Origin: an uncultured Lachnospiraceae bacterium
GTDB lineage: Bacteria > Bacillota > Clostridia > Lachnospirales > Lachnospiraceae
Reading direction: 5' to 3'
Assembly: GCA_910587935.1 (NCBI GenBank)
Contig: CAJUNP010000019.1
Location: forward strand, 1 to 56,513
Length of the DNA: 56,513 bases
In this document: positions 8,047 through 16,458 of the stretch, in pieces
How the letters are laid out: each line of letters begins with the position of its first letter
Position numbering within the stretch: position 1 is the first letter of the stretch
Program-made: the position numbers and the translations under genes
The notes under the pieces: model-generated
Told to the model about the DNA's origin: nothing
What the model saw: only the letters and a program-made list of their open reading frames with translations
The model's database searches: none

Positions 8047-10224
8047 TCAGGATAAATACGCTTCCCAGTTCACCTCGTCCGCTTTGTCAATCAATGCGAA
8101 ATCAATGCTCTTTTGCTGTCTGTCCGTACCGTTTACGCGGACTTTTAAGATATCTCCAAGCCTGTAGGTTTTTCCGGTAGCCTCACCGACCATTTCATAC
8201 GTTTCTTCTCTGTAATAAAAATAATCGCCGGGGAGCTTCGAAACATGGATCAGTCCTTCCACCGTATTGGGGAGTTCTACGTAAATGCCCCACTTGGTAA
8301 TACCGCTGACGACTCCTTCATACTCTTTCCCGATGCGGCTCTCCATATACTCGACCTTTTTCAGTTTTTCCGTCTCCCGCTCCGCTTCATCCGCACGCCG
8401 TTCCGTTTCGGAAGTATGCTTTGCCACTTCAGGAAGAAGCTTTTTGTAATGCTCCAGACGTTCTTCCTTCAGCCGTCCCCGCAGCTGTTCTTTGATTATG
8501 CGGTGTATCTGCAAATCCGGATACCTGCGGATAGGCGACGTAAAATGGCAGTAATACTGACAGGCAAGACCGAAATGTCCGCTGCTGTTCACGGAATACT
8601 GGGCCCGTTTCATACTGCGCAGGGTTAACCGGCTGATAATTGCCTCTTCCGGCGTCCCCGCAATTTTATCAAGCAGCTTCTGGATTTCCTTCGGATGCAC
8701 CTCTTCGCCGGAAATTTTCCCGCTGTTTTTTCCTACTTTTTTCATATGGTATCCAAAATTCTGAATAAATGTTTTCAGCTTTTCTACTTTTTCGCCGTCC
8801 GGCGTATCATGGGTACGGTAAAGAAAAGGGATCTCCTGCCAGTAAAAATGTTGGGCAACCGTCTCGTTGGCCGCCAGCATAAAATCCTCGATCATCCGAG
8901 TCGCCGCATTGCGTTCATAGGGCAGAATCTTCACCGGTCTGCCTTCTTTATCCAGATAAATTTTACTTTCCGGGAAATCAAAATCAATGGAGCCTCTTTT
9001 TCTGCGTCTGTCACGAAGCAGTCCGGCCAGCTCATCCATCCGGAAAAACATAGGCGCCAGTTCCTGATACTTTGCAGTTTCCTGCTGATCTTTTTCCAGA
9101 ATCTTTTTTACGGACGTATAAGACATCCTCCGGTCAACGCGGATCACGCTTTCCACAATTTCATAGTCGGTGATAACGCCTTTTAAATCAACAGTCATCA
9201 GACAGCTTAAAGCCAGCCGATCTTCCCCTTCATTCAAGGAACAAATTCCGTTTGACAGACTGTGAGGAAGCATGGGAATCACACGGTCTACCAGATAAAC
9301 GCTGGTGCCCCTTTTAAACGCTTCTTTATCCAGCGCGGAATTTTCCTGTACATAATTCGTCACATCCGCGATATGAACGCCCAGCCGGTAGGTGGCGCCG
9401 TCAAAATCCAGGCTGACCGCATCGTCCAGATCTTTGGCGTCTTCCCCGTCGATCGTAACCATGGTAAGGTCCCGCAGATCTCTTCTTCCCTCCCGGTCTT
9501 CACCGCTTACATCTTTTGCCACACGCTCCGCCTGGTTCAGTTGTTTCTCGCTAAACTCCATGGGCAGTTCAAAATTACGGATTACGGAAAGAATGTCCAC
9601 ACCGGGATCGTGAATGTGTCCGAGAATCTCCACGATCTTTCCCTCCGGACTTTTTCTTCCGTCCCCGTAATCCGTAATCGCTGCCACCACTTTATGTCCG
9701 TCTACGGCTCCCTTGGAACGCTCTCTGGGAATAAAAATATCATCAAGCTTTCCGTCGTCCGGAACGACAAAACCAAAATTCTCGGATTTTTCATAAGTTC
9801 CGACCACCTGCGTAACGCCTCTTTTGATCACGGACACAATTTCCGCCTCCGTGCGCCTGCCTGTCTTGCCGGGAAGAAGCCGGATTGATACAAGGTCACG
9901 ATGGAAAGCGCCGTGAACCAAAGCTTCGGGAACATAATAATCCTCCCCACCGCCTTCCGTCTGCACAAATCCAAAACCTTTCGCGTTACTGATAAACGTT
10001 CCGGTCAGAAGCGGTTCCTTACATAGCGCATATTTTCCTTTTTTGCTGCAGACAATTTTCCCTTCGGCCAGCAATTCGGTCAGCACTTTTTTTAATTCTT
10101 CCCGCTCGTTCTGCTGTACCTGCAGGATCAGCGCAAGCTCTTTTTCTTTCATGGGAACATACAGCGCGTCGTCCATTAATGCCAATATTGTGTTTTTTCT
10201 TTCTGTCAAAGATTTGTTCTCCAT
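8047..10224 (-). CDS. rnr: ribonuclease R
   Basis: A 3'-to-5' exoribonuclease of 725 residues that degrades structured RNA and, with SmpB/tmRNA, defective messages. Order: N-terminal winged helix, cold-shock domains with GFGFVQ and NFGFVVPDD, the RNB catalytic domain containing the acidic cluster TIDGEDAKDLDDAVSLD, conserved FTSPIRRYPDLQIHRII, and a C-terminal S1 domain (EYEGVVSGITKWGIYVELPN). GGAG is 6 bases before the ATG. smpB and ssrA follow. Its 5' untranslated region contains one copy of an 18-bp sequence found again after eno. Confidence 0.97.
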   Translation of the reverse strand: MENKSLTERKNTILALMDDALYVPMKEKELALILQVQQNEREELKKVLTELLAEGKIVCSKKGKYALCKEPLLTGTFISNAKGFGFVQTEGGGEDYYVPEALVHGAFHRDLVSIRLLPGKTGRRTEAEIVSVIKRGVTQVVGTYEKSENFGFVVPDDGKLDDIFIPRERSKGAVDGHKVVAAITDYGDGRKSPEGKIVEILGHIHDPGVDILSVIRNFELPMEFSEKQLNQAERVAKDVSGEDREGRRDLRDLTMVTIDGEDAKDLDDAVSLDFDGATYRLGVHIADVTNYVQENSALDKEAFKRGTSVYLVDRVIPMLPHSLSNGICSLNEGEDRLALSCLMTVDLKGVITDYEIVESVIRVDRRMSYTSVKKILEKDQQETAKYQELAPMFFRMDELAGLLRDRRRKRGSIDFDFPESKIYLDKEGRPVKILPYERNAATRMIEDFMLAANETVAQHFYWQEIPFLYRTHDTPDGEKVEKLKTFIQNFGYHMKKVGKNSGKISGEEVHPKEIQKLLDKIAGTPEEAIISRLTLRSMKRAQYSVNSSGHFGLACQYYCHFTSPIRRYPDLQIHRIIKEQLRGRLKEERLEHYKKLLPEVAKHTSETERRADEAERETEKLKKVEYMESRIGKEYEGVVSGITKWGIYVELPNTVEGLIHVSKLPGDYFYYREETYEMVGEATGKTYRLGDILKVRVNGTDRQQKSIDFALIDKADEVNWEAYLS

Positions 10225-10249
10225 TCCAACTCCATGTATACCGGCTTGT

Positions 10250-10267
10250 TACCCTCTCTTGACAAGG
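10250..10267 (+). repeat. 18-bp dispersed repeat, copy A
   Basis: TACCCTCTCTTGACAAGG on the plus strand upstream of rnr. It recurs exactly, in opposite orientation, at 19845-19862 behind eno. Exact 18-mers are barely expected by chance in 56 kb. Confidence 0.6.
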
Positions 10268-10285
10268 ACATTAAAGCCATTAATT

Positions 10286-10312
10286 AAAAAAACACTCTCT
10301 TCAGAGTGTTTT
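10286..10312 (-). terminator. intrinsic terminator after secG
   Basis: Perfect 10-bp stem (AAAACACTCT/AGAGTGTTTT) with a 4-base loop, followed on the minus strand by a T-run. It lies 8 bases past the secG stop codon and separates secG from rnr. Confidence 0.88.
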
Positions 10313-10319
10313 CTTTGGT

Positions 10320-10559
10320 CTAAAACCGATTGATATTCAGAACCGCCGCAAGGATAATAAAGGCAGCCGCTAAAATCTTGGTGATCTTAACTAATGTTCC
10401 TTCCATGGAACGCCCTTTATTTTTACCCCAATAGGTCTCCGCCGCACCGCTGATGGCGCCGAGTCCCGCCGACTTTCCTTCCTGCATCAACACTAACACT
10501 ACTAAAGCAATACAAATTAATATAAAAACAATGGTTAAAATCGTTCTTAATACAGCCAT
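10320..10559 (-). CDS. secG: preprotein translocase subunit SecG
   Basis: 79 residues, standard for SecG, a small subunit of the SecYEG channel. Helix 1 (VLRTILTIVFILICIALVVLVLMQ), the family loop with GLGAISGAAETYWGKNKGRSMEG, and helix 2 (ILAAAFIILAAVLNI). The ATG at 10559 is used because GGAGGTG lies 6 bases upstream; an in-frame upstream ATG at 10619 falls inside the promoter. It has its own promoter and terminator, so it is transcribed alone. Confidence 0.94.
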   Translation of the reverse strand: MAVLRTILTIVFILICIALVVLVLMQEGKSAGLGAISGAAETYWGKNKGRSMEGTLVKITKILAAAFIILAAVLNINRF

Positions 10560-10572
10560 TTCTACACCTCCT

Positions 10573-10587
10573 AATTGCCAAGCAATT
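10573..10587 (-). promoter_or_regulatory. short perfect inverted repeat in the secG leader
   Basis: AATTGC-nnn-GCAATT, between the secG promoter and its ribosome-binding site. It would form a small hairpin at the very 5' end of the message, possibly stabilising it, or serve as an operator. Confidence 0.4.
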
Positions 10588-10590
10588 CCA

Positions 10591-10619
10591 AGTGTACCAT
10601 AACCAGTAACTATTTTCAA
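10591..10619 (-). promoter_or_regulatory. secG promoter
   Basis: Minus strand: TTGAAA (10614-10619), 17 bases, TACACT (10591-10596). The predicted start is about 25-30 bases before the secG start codon. Confidence 0.65.
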
Positions 10620-10658
10620 CTGATTTTTTGTAATTATACACTTTTATTTTTTTATAGA

Positions 10659-10928
10659 TTATCGAAACCATACATAGACGCAAAAAAGAATAAAAAGAGC
10701 AAACACGCCGACGAAAACGACCGCTACCAGTAAAGCTGCCGCCATAACGCCCCGCATCATCGCGGCTTTTTCCCTGCCGGTAAGCTCAATTGGCTGCTCT
10801 GTTTTCTCATTCTTTTGCTGCGCCGTTGCTTCAGGCACACCGCCATACCAGGGCATGCCTTCCACATTCATATTGGCAACCACCCTTCCGTCATCGACAA
10901 AAGGAGCTTTCTTTTTTCTTTTCTTCAT
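10659..10928 (-). CDS. small membrane protein, end of the opp operon
   Basis: 89 residues, not recognised. A basic N-terminus (KKRKKK), about 45 polar residues, then one hydrophobic segment of about 25 residues near the C-terminus (MAAALLVAVVFVGVFALFILFCVYVW). Topology suggests an inner-face N-terminus with a tail anchor. GAGG precedes the ATG by about 6 bases, and the gene starts 8 bases after the oppF stop, so it is probably the last gene of the peptide-importer operon. Whether it helps the transporter is unknown. Confidence 0.6.
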   Translation of the reverse strand: MKKRKKKAPFVDDGRVVANMNVEGMPWYGGVPEATAQQKNEKTEQPIELTGREKAAMMRGVMAAALLVAVVFVGVFALFILFCVYVWFR

Positions 10929-10936
10929 GCAAACCT

Positions 10937-11962
10937 CTACTCCGTTTTGGAGGCTTTTATTTTTTCGTTCATTTCCGGCGTATTATATAAATGACACGCC
11001 GTAAAATGTCCTTCTTCTACTTCCCTGTACGCAGGCGCCGCATATTTGCACATTTCCATACATTCCCTGCAGCGGGTATGGAATTTGCAGCCGGAAGGAG
11101 GGTTCGCCGGAGACGGGATGCTTCCTTCCAGAATAATACGTTCCATTTTGTAATCCGGGTCCGGAACGGGAATAGCCGAAAACAACGCTTTTGTGTATGG
11201 ATGGAGCGGATGGGCATACAGCTTATCCGTCGCCGCATATTCTACCAGATTGCCCAGATACATAACGCCCACCGTATCGGAAATATGCTCTACCACCGAT
11301 AAGTCATGGGAAATAAACAGATACGTTAAGTTAAATTCCTTCTGCAGTTTCTTTAAAAGATTAATAATCTGCGCCTGAATGGACACATCCAATGCGGAAA
11401 CCGGCTCGTCACAGACAATAAAGTCAGGATTCAACGCAAGCGCCCTTGCAATACAGATCCTCTGTCTCTGCCCGCCGGAAAATTCATGAGGGTAACGGTC
11501 TTTATGGTATTCCTGCAGACCGCAGGCTTTCATAATCCTGGTAATATAACCGTCAAACTCCTCTTTCGGCACAATCCCGTGTTCCCTTACGCCTTCGCCG
11601 ATAATCTCCCCTACCGGAAGTCTTGGAGACAGACTGGAAAACGGGTCCTGGAAAATAATCTGAATATTGGGGCGGATTTTCCGAAGTTCTTCTTTACTCA
11701 GAGAAAAGATTTCCTGTCCGTTAAAATAAACTTCTCCGTCCGTTTTTTCCTGAAGCCTTAAAAGAGTTCTTCCCGTCGTGGACTTGCCGCAGCCTGACTC
11801 ACCTACCAGTCCCATGGTACTGCCGCGTTTAATTGAAAAGGAAACGCCGTCCACTGCTTTTACAAAAGTCTTGCCTTTTCCGATTATACTTTTTTTGACG
11901 GGAAAATATTTTTTTAAATCCTTAACCACCAGCAGTTCCTGGCTGTTATCTATTTGACTCAT
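10937..11962 (-). CDS. oppF: oligopeptide ABC importer ATPase OppF-like
   Basis: About 341 residues; one of two ATPases driving peptide uptake. Walker A GESGCGKS, Q-loop QDPFSSL, signature SGGQRQR, Walker B FIVCDEPVSALD, H-loop ISHDL, then the C-terminal Opp/Dpp domain with four Cys (GCKFHTRCRECMEMCK), likely an iron-sulfur site as in this subfamily. The ATG at 11962 has GGAGG 9 bases upstream and lies 1 base after the oppD stop; an ATG at 11980 is less likely. Peptide versus other Dpp-type substrates cannot be settled. Confidence 0.92.
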   Translation of the reverse strand: MSQIDNSQELLVVKDLKKYFPVKKSIIGKGKTFVKAVDGVSFSIKRGSTMGLVGESGCGKSTTGRTLLRLQEKTDGEVYFNGQEIFSLSKEELRKIRPNIQIIFQDPFSSLSPRLPVGEIIGEGVREHGIVPKEEFDGYITRIMKACGLQEYHKDRYPHEFSGGQRQRICIARALALNPDFIVCDEPVSALDVSIQAQIINLLKKLQKEFNLTYLFISHDLSVVEHISDTVGVMYLGNLVEYAATDKLYAHPLHPYTKALFSAIPVPDPDYKMERIILEGSIPSPANPPSGCKFHTRCRECMEMCKYAAPAYREVEEGHFTACHLYNTPEMNEKIKASKTE

Positions 11963-11963
11963 C

Positions 11964-13217
11964 TTACAGTTCCTCCACATTCACAGGATGAGGATATCCT
12001 AAAACCTGGCCTTCCTCATAATACCGATAGCAGGACACGACATGCGTATCGCTGATCTTGATCTCAGGAGGATACTGCCCATATCCTTCCGCGCGGCTTT
12101 TACCCTCTTTGTGATCGTAACACCTCTCCACACAGGACTCGCACCGGTCTCTGAAATAACAGTAATCCGGCATATTGACAGGATTCGGGACGCTTCCCGG
12201 AATGTTATACAGCGCTTCCACTTTCTTGCCTACCACCGGTTTGGACTTCATCAGACCGATCGTATAGGGATGGCAGGGATTACTGAAGATTTCCTTCGCC
12301 GTTCCCTTCTCAATCACACGTCCCGCATACATAACGACAACATAATCAGCCATATTCGCTACAACACCCAGGTCATGGGTTATCAGCATAATCGAACTGT
12401 TAATTTTATCCTTTAACTCCTTTAACAGATCCAGAATCTGCGCCTGAATCGTAACATCCAGCGCCGTAGTCGGTTCGTCCGCTATAATCAGCTCCGGACT
12501 GCAGGCCAGTGCAATGGCAATCATGATACGCTGGCGCATACCGCCGGACAGTTCGTGGGGATACATGCTGTAAACCCCTTCCTTGTTAGCGATTCCCACC
12601 AATTCCAGCATTTGCAGAGTTCTTGCCTTGATATCCTCTTTACTCATATCCGGGTTGTGAAGAGAAATCACCTCATCCACCTGATCTCCGATCCGGAACA
12701 CGGGATTTAAACTGGTCATAGGTTCCTGGAAAATCATAGACATCCGCTTACCGCGGATTTTCTGCATCATCTCTGTCGGTGTTTTAACAATATTATAAGC
12801 GTCATAAGCGCCCTGATCACCCACGTTAAAGCGTATTTCCCCGCCTACGGTCTGCCCCTGGGGCCTTTGCAGAAGCTGCATCAGAGACAGCGACGTTACA
12901 GACTTGCCGCAGCCTGATTCCCCTACGATTCCCACCGTAGAACACTTGGGAACGTCAAAGGAAATACCGTCCACCGCCTTGACGGTTCCGATATCCGTAA
13001 AGAAATAAGAGCATACGTTATCAAATTCAACAATATTATTTTTATCCCGCATATTGGTACGGTATACCGAAGGATCAACTTTGGAATCGGCCCGCTGTTT
13101 TTCCAGTTTTTTAGTAAGCTTCCGGTTAAATTTGGAAATTTTCTTGGACTCTTTTCCTGAAATATAGGAAGAATCCTTCTTTGATGTTTTTTTTACATTT
13201 TCATTCTCTGCCATCAT
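11964..13217 (-). CDS. oppD: oligopeptide ABC importer ATPase OppD-like
   Basis: 417 residues, longer than usual (about 330) because of a Lys/Ser-rich N-terminal extension of some 65 residues before the NBD. Walker A GESGCGKS, Q-loop FQEPMTSLNP, signature SGGMRQR, Walker B LIIADEPTTALD, H-loop ITHDLG, C-terminal domain with Cys cluster (YCYFRDRCESCVERC). Two tandem ATGs (13217, 13214) follow AGGAGG; either could be used. It sits between oppC (7 bases) and oppF. Confidence 0.92.
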   Translation of the reverse strand: MMAENENVKKTSKKDSSYISGKESKKISKFNRKLTKKLEKQRADSKVDPSVYRTNMRDKNNIVEFDNVCSYFFTDIGTVKAVDGISFDVPKCSTVGIVGESGCGKSVTSLSLMQLLQRPQGQTVGGEIRFNVGDQGAYDAYNIVKTPTEMMQKIRGKRMSMIFQEPMTSLNPVFRIGDQVDEVISLHNPDMSKEDIKARTLQMLELVGIANKEGVYSMYPHELSGGMRQRIMIAIALACSPELIIADEPTTALDVTIQAQILDLLKELKDKINSSIMLITHDLGVVANMADYVVVMYAGRVIEKGTAKEIFSNPCHPYTIGLMKSKPVVGKKVEALYNIPGSVPNPVNMPDYCYFRDRCESCVERCYDHKEGKSRAEGYGQYPPEIKISDTHVVSCYRYYEEGQVLGYPHPVNVEEL

Positions 13218-13224
13218 TATCCTC

Positions 13225-15288
13225 CTAACGCTTCATCTTCGGATCAAATGCGTCTCTTAAACCATCGCCCACAAAATTGAATGCAATAACGGTCAGACAA
13301 ATCAGCAGGCCAACCGGAACCCATATATATGTGTAGCGAATCATATTTTCAGAAGAACCGGTTACGGAGTTAATCATGGTTCCCCAGGTAGCAAGCGGAT
13401 GCTTTACGCCAAGTCCCAGGAAAGAAAGCGTGGATTCCGTAATAATGATACTTCCCAACGCCGATGAAGCCGTAACAATCAACTGCGGCATAACATTGGG
13501 CACCAGGTGTTTAAAAATACGCCTGCTTGTCTTCAAACCAATGGATTCGGCAGCCACCATAAATTCCTGCTCCCGCAAAGAAAGAATCTGTCCGCGCACC
13601 ATTCTTGCCACACCGGCCCACCCGAGAACGCCGAGAATTACCATCATCCACACAAGGCGGGTATAGGGAGTCATTTTCTGCGCGTCAAATAAGGCGCCGG
13701 TGATAATCAGAATCGGCATGGAAGGGATACAGTAAAAAATATCCACCATACGCATAATGACATTATCGACCCAGCCTCCGAAGAAACCTGCAATACCGCC
13801 CATAATTACACCCAGTATCGTTTCAATAAACACTACCACAAAACATACCAATAACGACACTCTTCCGCCGTACATCATACGCGCCAGAACATCCATTCCG
13901 TCGCCGTCCGTGCCGATCCAGTGCTCTTTGGAAACGGATCCGTAAATATCAATCAAATAATTAACCTGTTCACAGTTAATTACAAAAGAACCGTTTTTGT
14001 TCTCAATCTGCATCTCCGTCTGTTCTTTTATAAGATTACCGTTTTCATCGTATTCGTATTCGCCATTCTCATTTAACTGCGGAATTTCCCACTCAAAAGA
14101 AGATTTTACAACGCCGTTAGAAACCATCTCGTCAACTACTTCCCTGACCTTTTCCTTATAGGCAAATTCCATGGTATCTTCTCCGCTGTAGGCACGCACT
14201 ACCAGATTGGAAAAAGCGGCAAACGGCTCTTCGCTGCGGGCCGTATCATAAATGACAATCTCATCCTCTTCTGCCTGCAGCGTATAAGAGCTTTCTCCAA
14301 CCTTAAAGGCCTGATCACCCACGGCAGCCCTGATGGCTTCTACACGGAATTCATCCGTAATAGCGGAAGAATTCTGATACGCGTCGAATACATAAGTAGT
14401 CAGATATGCTACCTGCTTCTGTTCACCGGCTTCAAAAACCCTGCTGCTTCCGTCTTCCGTGGAAATAATATATTCCTTTCCTCCAAAAGAAAAAGCTTCC
14501 TGATCCATGTTTTCCATAAGCGCCGTTTCAAAATCTGCGCCCATCTCCTGCCCCTGCGCATACACAACCGACCCGGCTTCCCGTTCTATCGTATAATTGC
14601 CTTTTTTACCCGCCGTCAGCCGGTAATTGGCATCCTGATACGAAAACTCCGTTTTCTCAGAATCGATAGCCTGATCCAGAGCATCCTTAAATCCGTCGTC
14701 CGCCGTTTCGCTTCCGCTGTAATCTAACTGCCCGAAAATACTGTTGTATGCGGCAAACGCACTGTACCCGCCGACACTGCAGATTTCAACTGCGGCATCC
14801 TGGCCCAGCGAATAGATATTATCTTTTTCTTTACGCAGCACATATCCGATTCCGTTTTTATCGGCAACGGAAAATTCGGAAATGCCTTCCTCTTCCATCT
14901 GACTAATATAACTGTTCAGACGGTTCTTTACGGAATTATCTATCTGTACGTCTTCCAGCATAAGCGTAGTATACTCGTTTCTAACGGTAGCCTGCGCATA
15001 ATTGACCATTACCTTGTCATATTTATAAAAAATCTCTGTCTGACTGTATGGGTAAAGAAGCGGACACAGAAATGAGAAGACGAACATAAAAATCAGTATT
15101 ACGCTTCCTACAATTGCCAGCTTATTCCTGATGAAACGATTAAACACCAGTCTGCCGGGACTTAATACCTTGACACGCTGCGTATCGTCCAGCGCCATTT
15201 CGCTTTCCTCACCCTGTTTGTCCTGCATCAGTTTTTCTTCTGCCTGCTCCTGTTGTTTCAGCACTTCGTTAAAATTCTTTTTATCCAT
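13225..15288 (-). CDS. oppC: oligopeptide ABC permease OppC-like with giant extracytoplasmic insertion
   Basis: 687 residues, over twice the usual OppC length of about 300. A 50-residue polar N-terminus, helix 1 (about 57-80), then about 370 residues (85-453) outside the membrane, then the normal permease core starting at the conserved HWIGTDGDGMDVLARMMYGGRVSL (456-479), four or five helices, and the EAA loop (VAAESIGLKTSRRIFKHLVPNVMP, 578-601) that contacts the ATPases. The insertion holds four to five degenerate repeats of 50-70 residues built around F-x(4-7)-Y-x-[IL] and alternating strands. The frame is open throughout, so this is not an assembly artefact. The insertion probably faces the substrate-binding lipoprotein. 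Confidence 0.9.
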   Translation of the reverse strand: MDKKNFNEVLKQQEQAEEKLMQDKQGEESEMALDDTQRVKVLSPGRLVFNRFIRNKLAIVGSVILIFMFVFSFLCPLLYPYSQTEIFYKYDKVMVNYAQATVRNEYTTLMLEDVQIDNSVKNRLNSYISQMEEEGISEFSVADKNGIGYVLRKEKDNIYSLGQDAAVEICSVGGYSAFAAYNSIFGQLDYSGSETADDGFKDALDQAIDSEKTEFSYQDANYRLTAGKKGNYTIEREAGSVVYAQGQEMGADFETALMENMDQEAFSFGGKEYIISTEDGSSRVFEAGEQKQVAYLTTYVFDAYQNSSAITDEFRVEAIRAAVGDQAFKVGESSYTLQAEEDEIVIYDTARSEEPFAAFSNLVVRAYSGEDTMEFAYKEKVREVVDEMVSNGVVKSSFEWEIPQLNENGEYEYDENGNLIKEQTEMQIENKNGSFVINCEQVNYLIDIYGSVSKEHWIGTDGDGMDVLARMMYGGRVSLLVCFVVVFIETILGVIMGGIAGFFGGWVDNVIMRMVDIFYCIPSMPILIITGALFDAQKMTPYTRLVWMMVILGVLGWAGVARMVRGQILSLREQEFMVAAESIGLKTSRRIFKHLVPNVMPQLIVTASSALGSIIITESTLSFLGLGVKHPLATWGTMINSVTGSSENMIRYTYIWVPVGLLICLTVIAFNFVGDGLRDAFDPKMKR

Positions 15289-15301
15289 TTCACGCGGCCT
15301 C

Positions 15302-16291
15302 CTAATTCACTCGTACACGGGGGTCAACCACGGCATACAGTATATCCGCAACCAGGTTTCCCAGTAAAGTCAAAATTGACGCAAACGCCAGGTAAAACAT
15401 GGTGAAAGGAATATCTCCGTTAACCATGGAATGATATGACGCATAACCGATACCGCGGATCGCAAATAAAGTTTCCGTAATCAGCGCTCCGGCAAACAGT
15501 CCCGGCAGGGAACTTCCCAAAACCGTAACCAGAGGAATCAGCGTATTACGGAACGCATGCCGGCCGATTACCTTTCCTTCAGGCAGTCCTTTGGCCCTGG
15601 CCGTACGGATATAATCCGCATTCAGCACCTCCAACATATTGGTTCTGGTATAACGCATCAGACTTCCCATACTAACCAAAACCAGCGTAATAACCGGAAG
15701 CACCATATGGTTCGCCAGATCCATTAATTTTCCAAAGTCACTTAAAGCCGCATAATTACGTCCCTGCATACCGCTTAACTCAAACCAGCCCAAATGGACG
15801 GAAAAAATCAGCTTTAAAAGCGTAGCCACGAAAAATGTGGGCATGGATATGCCGATCAGCGATATTACCGTAACCGTATAATCCGTAACACTATATTGTT
15901 TTCTTGCAGCCGCCACACCCAGCGGTATTGCAATGATAATTTCCAAAATAAACGCAATAAGGCCCAGTACAAAACTGTACCAGACTGTAGAATTAAACTC
16001 TTCCGTAACCGGAACCGTCCAGTTCCAGCTGTCTCCAAAATTACCTCTGATAGAATTCCCCACCCAGGTAATATACCCCGGTATTATGCCCTTGTCCATT
16101 CCATATTGGGCATTCAGTTCATCAATCCACTGCTGGGCGCTTTTCGTGCTGCCCGGCTTAGTTGCAAGTTCTCTTGCCGTCCTTTCCACGTAACTGGTAG
16201 GAAGGGAACATTCCAATACATAGATGATAAATGTTGCAAAAATTAATATGATAACGCTGATTCCCAGTCGCTTCAGGATAAATTTTAACAT
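15302..16291 (-). CDS. oppB: oligopeptide ABC permease OppB-like
   Basis: 329 residues. Six predicted helices, an N-terminal KRLGISVIILIFATFIIYVLE signature and the EAA loop (YIRTARAKGLPEGKVIGRHAFRNTLIP). A loop of about 75 residues after helix 1 is normal for OppB. It pairs with OppC 13 bases downstream. GGCGGTG precedes the ATG. A stable hairpin lies between oppA and this gene. Confidence 0.93.
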   Translation of the reverse strand: MLKFILKRLGISVIILIFATFIIYVLECSLPTSYVERTARELATKPGSTKSAQQWIDELNAQYGMDKGIIPGYITWVGNSIRGNFGDSWNWTVPVTEEFNSTVWYSFVLGLIAFILEIIIAIPLGVAAARKQYSVTDYTVTVISLIGISMPTFFVATLLKLIFSVHLGWFELSGMQGRNYAALSDFGKLMDLANHMVLPVITLVLVSMGSLMRYTRTNMLEVLNADYIRTARAKGLPEGKVIGRHAFRNTLIPLVTVLGSSLPGLFAGALITETLFAIRGIGYASYHSMVNGDIPFTMFYLAFASILTLLGNLVADILYAVVDPRVRVN

Positions 16292-16393
16292 GTCTACACC
16301 GCCTGTTTTTACTCTATGCCCGGCTCATCCTTCCGGACACCGGCTATCTTCATTCTTTCCGTATTACCTTTTATTTTTTATACCATTTTTACA

Positions 16394-16424
16394 GCGGGGG
16401 CCTGCATCAAGATACAGACCCCGC
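16394..16424 (-). terminator. hairpin between oppA and oppB (attenuator or mRNA stabiliser)
   Basis: Minus strand: GC-rich stem (16415-16424 with 16394-16404, one bulge) and a 10-base loop, not followed by a good T-run. Such hairpins after binding-protein genes usually protect the upstream message and let only part of transcription continue, giving excess binding protein over permease. Confidence 0.6.
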
Positions 16425-16458
16425 CGCAAAATAAACATTGTCTTAAGTCTCAGGACTC

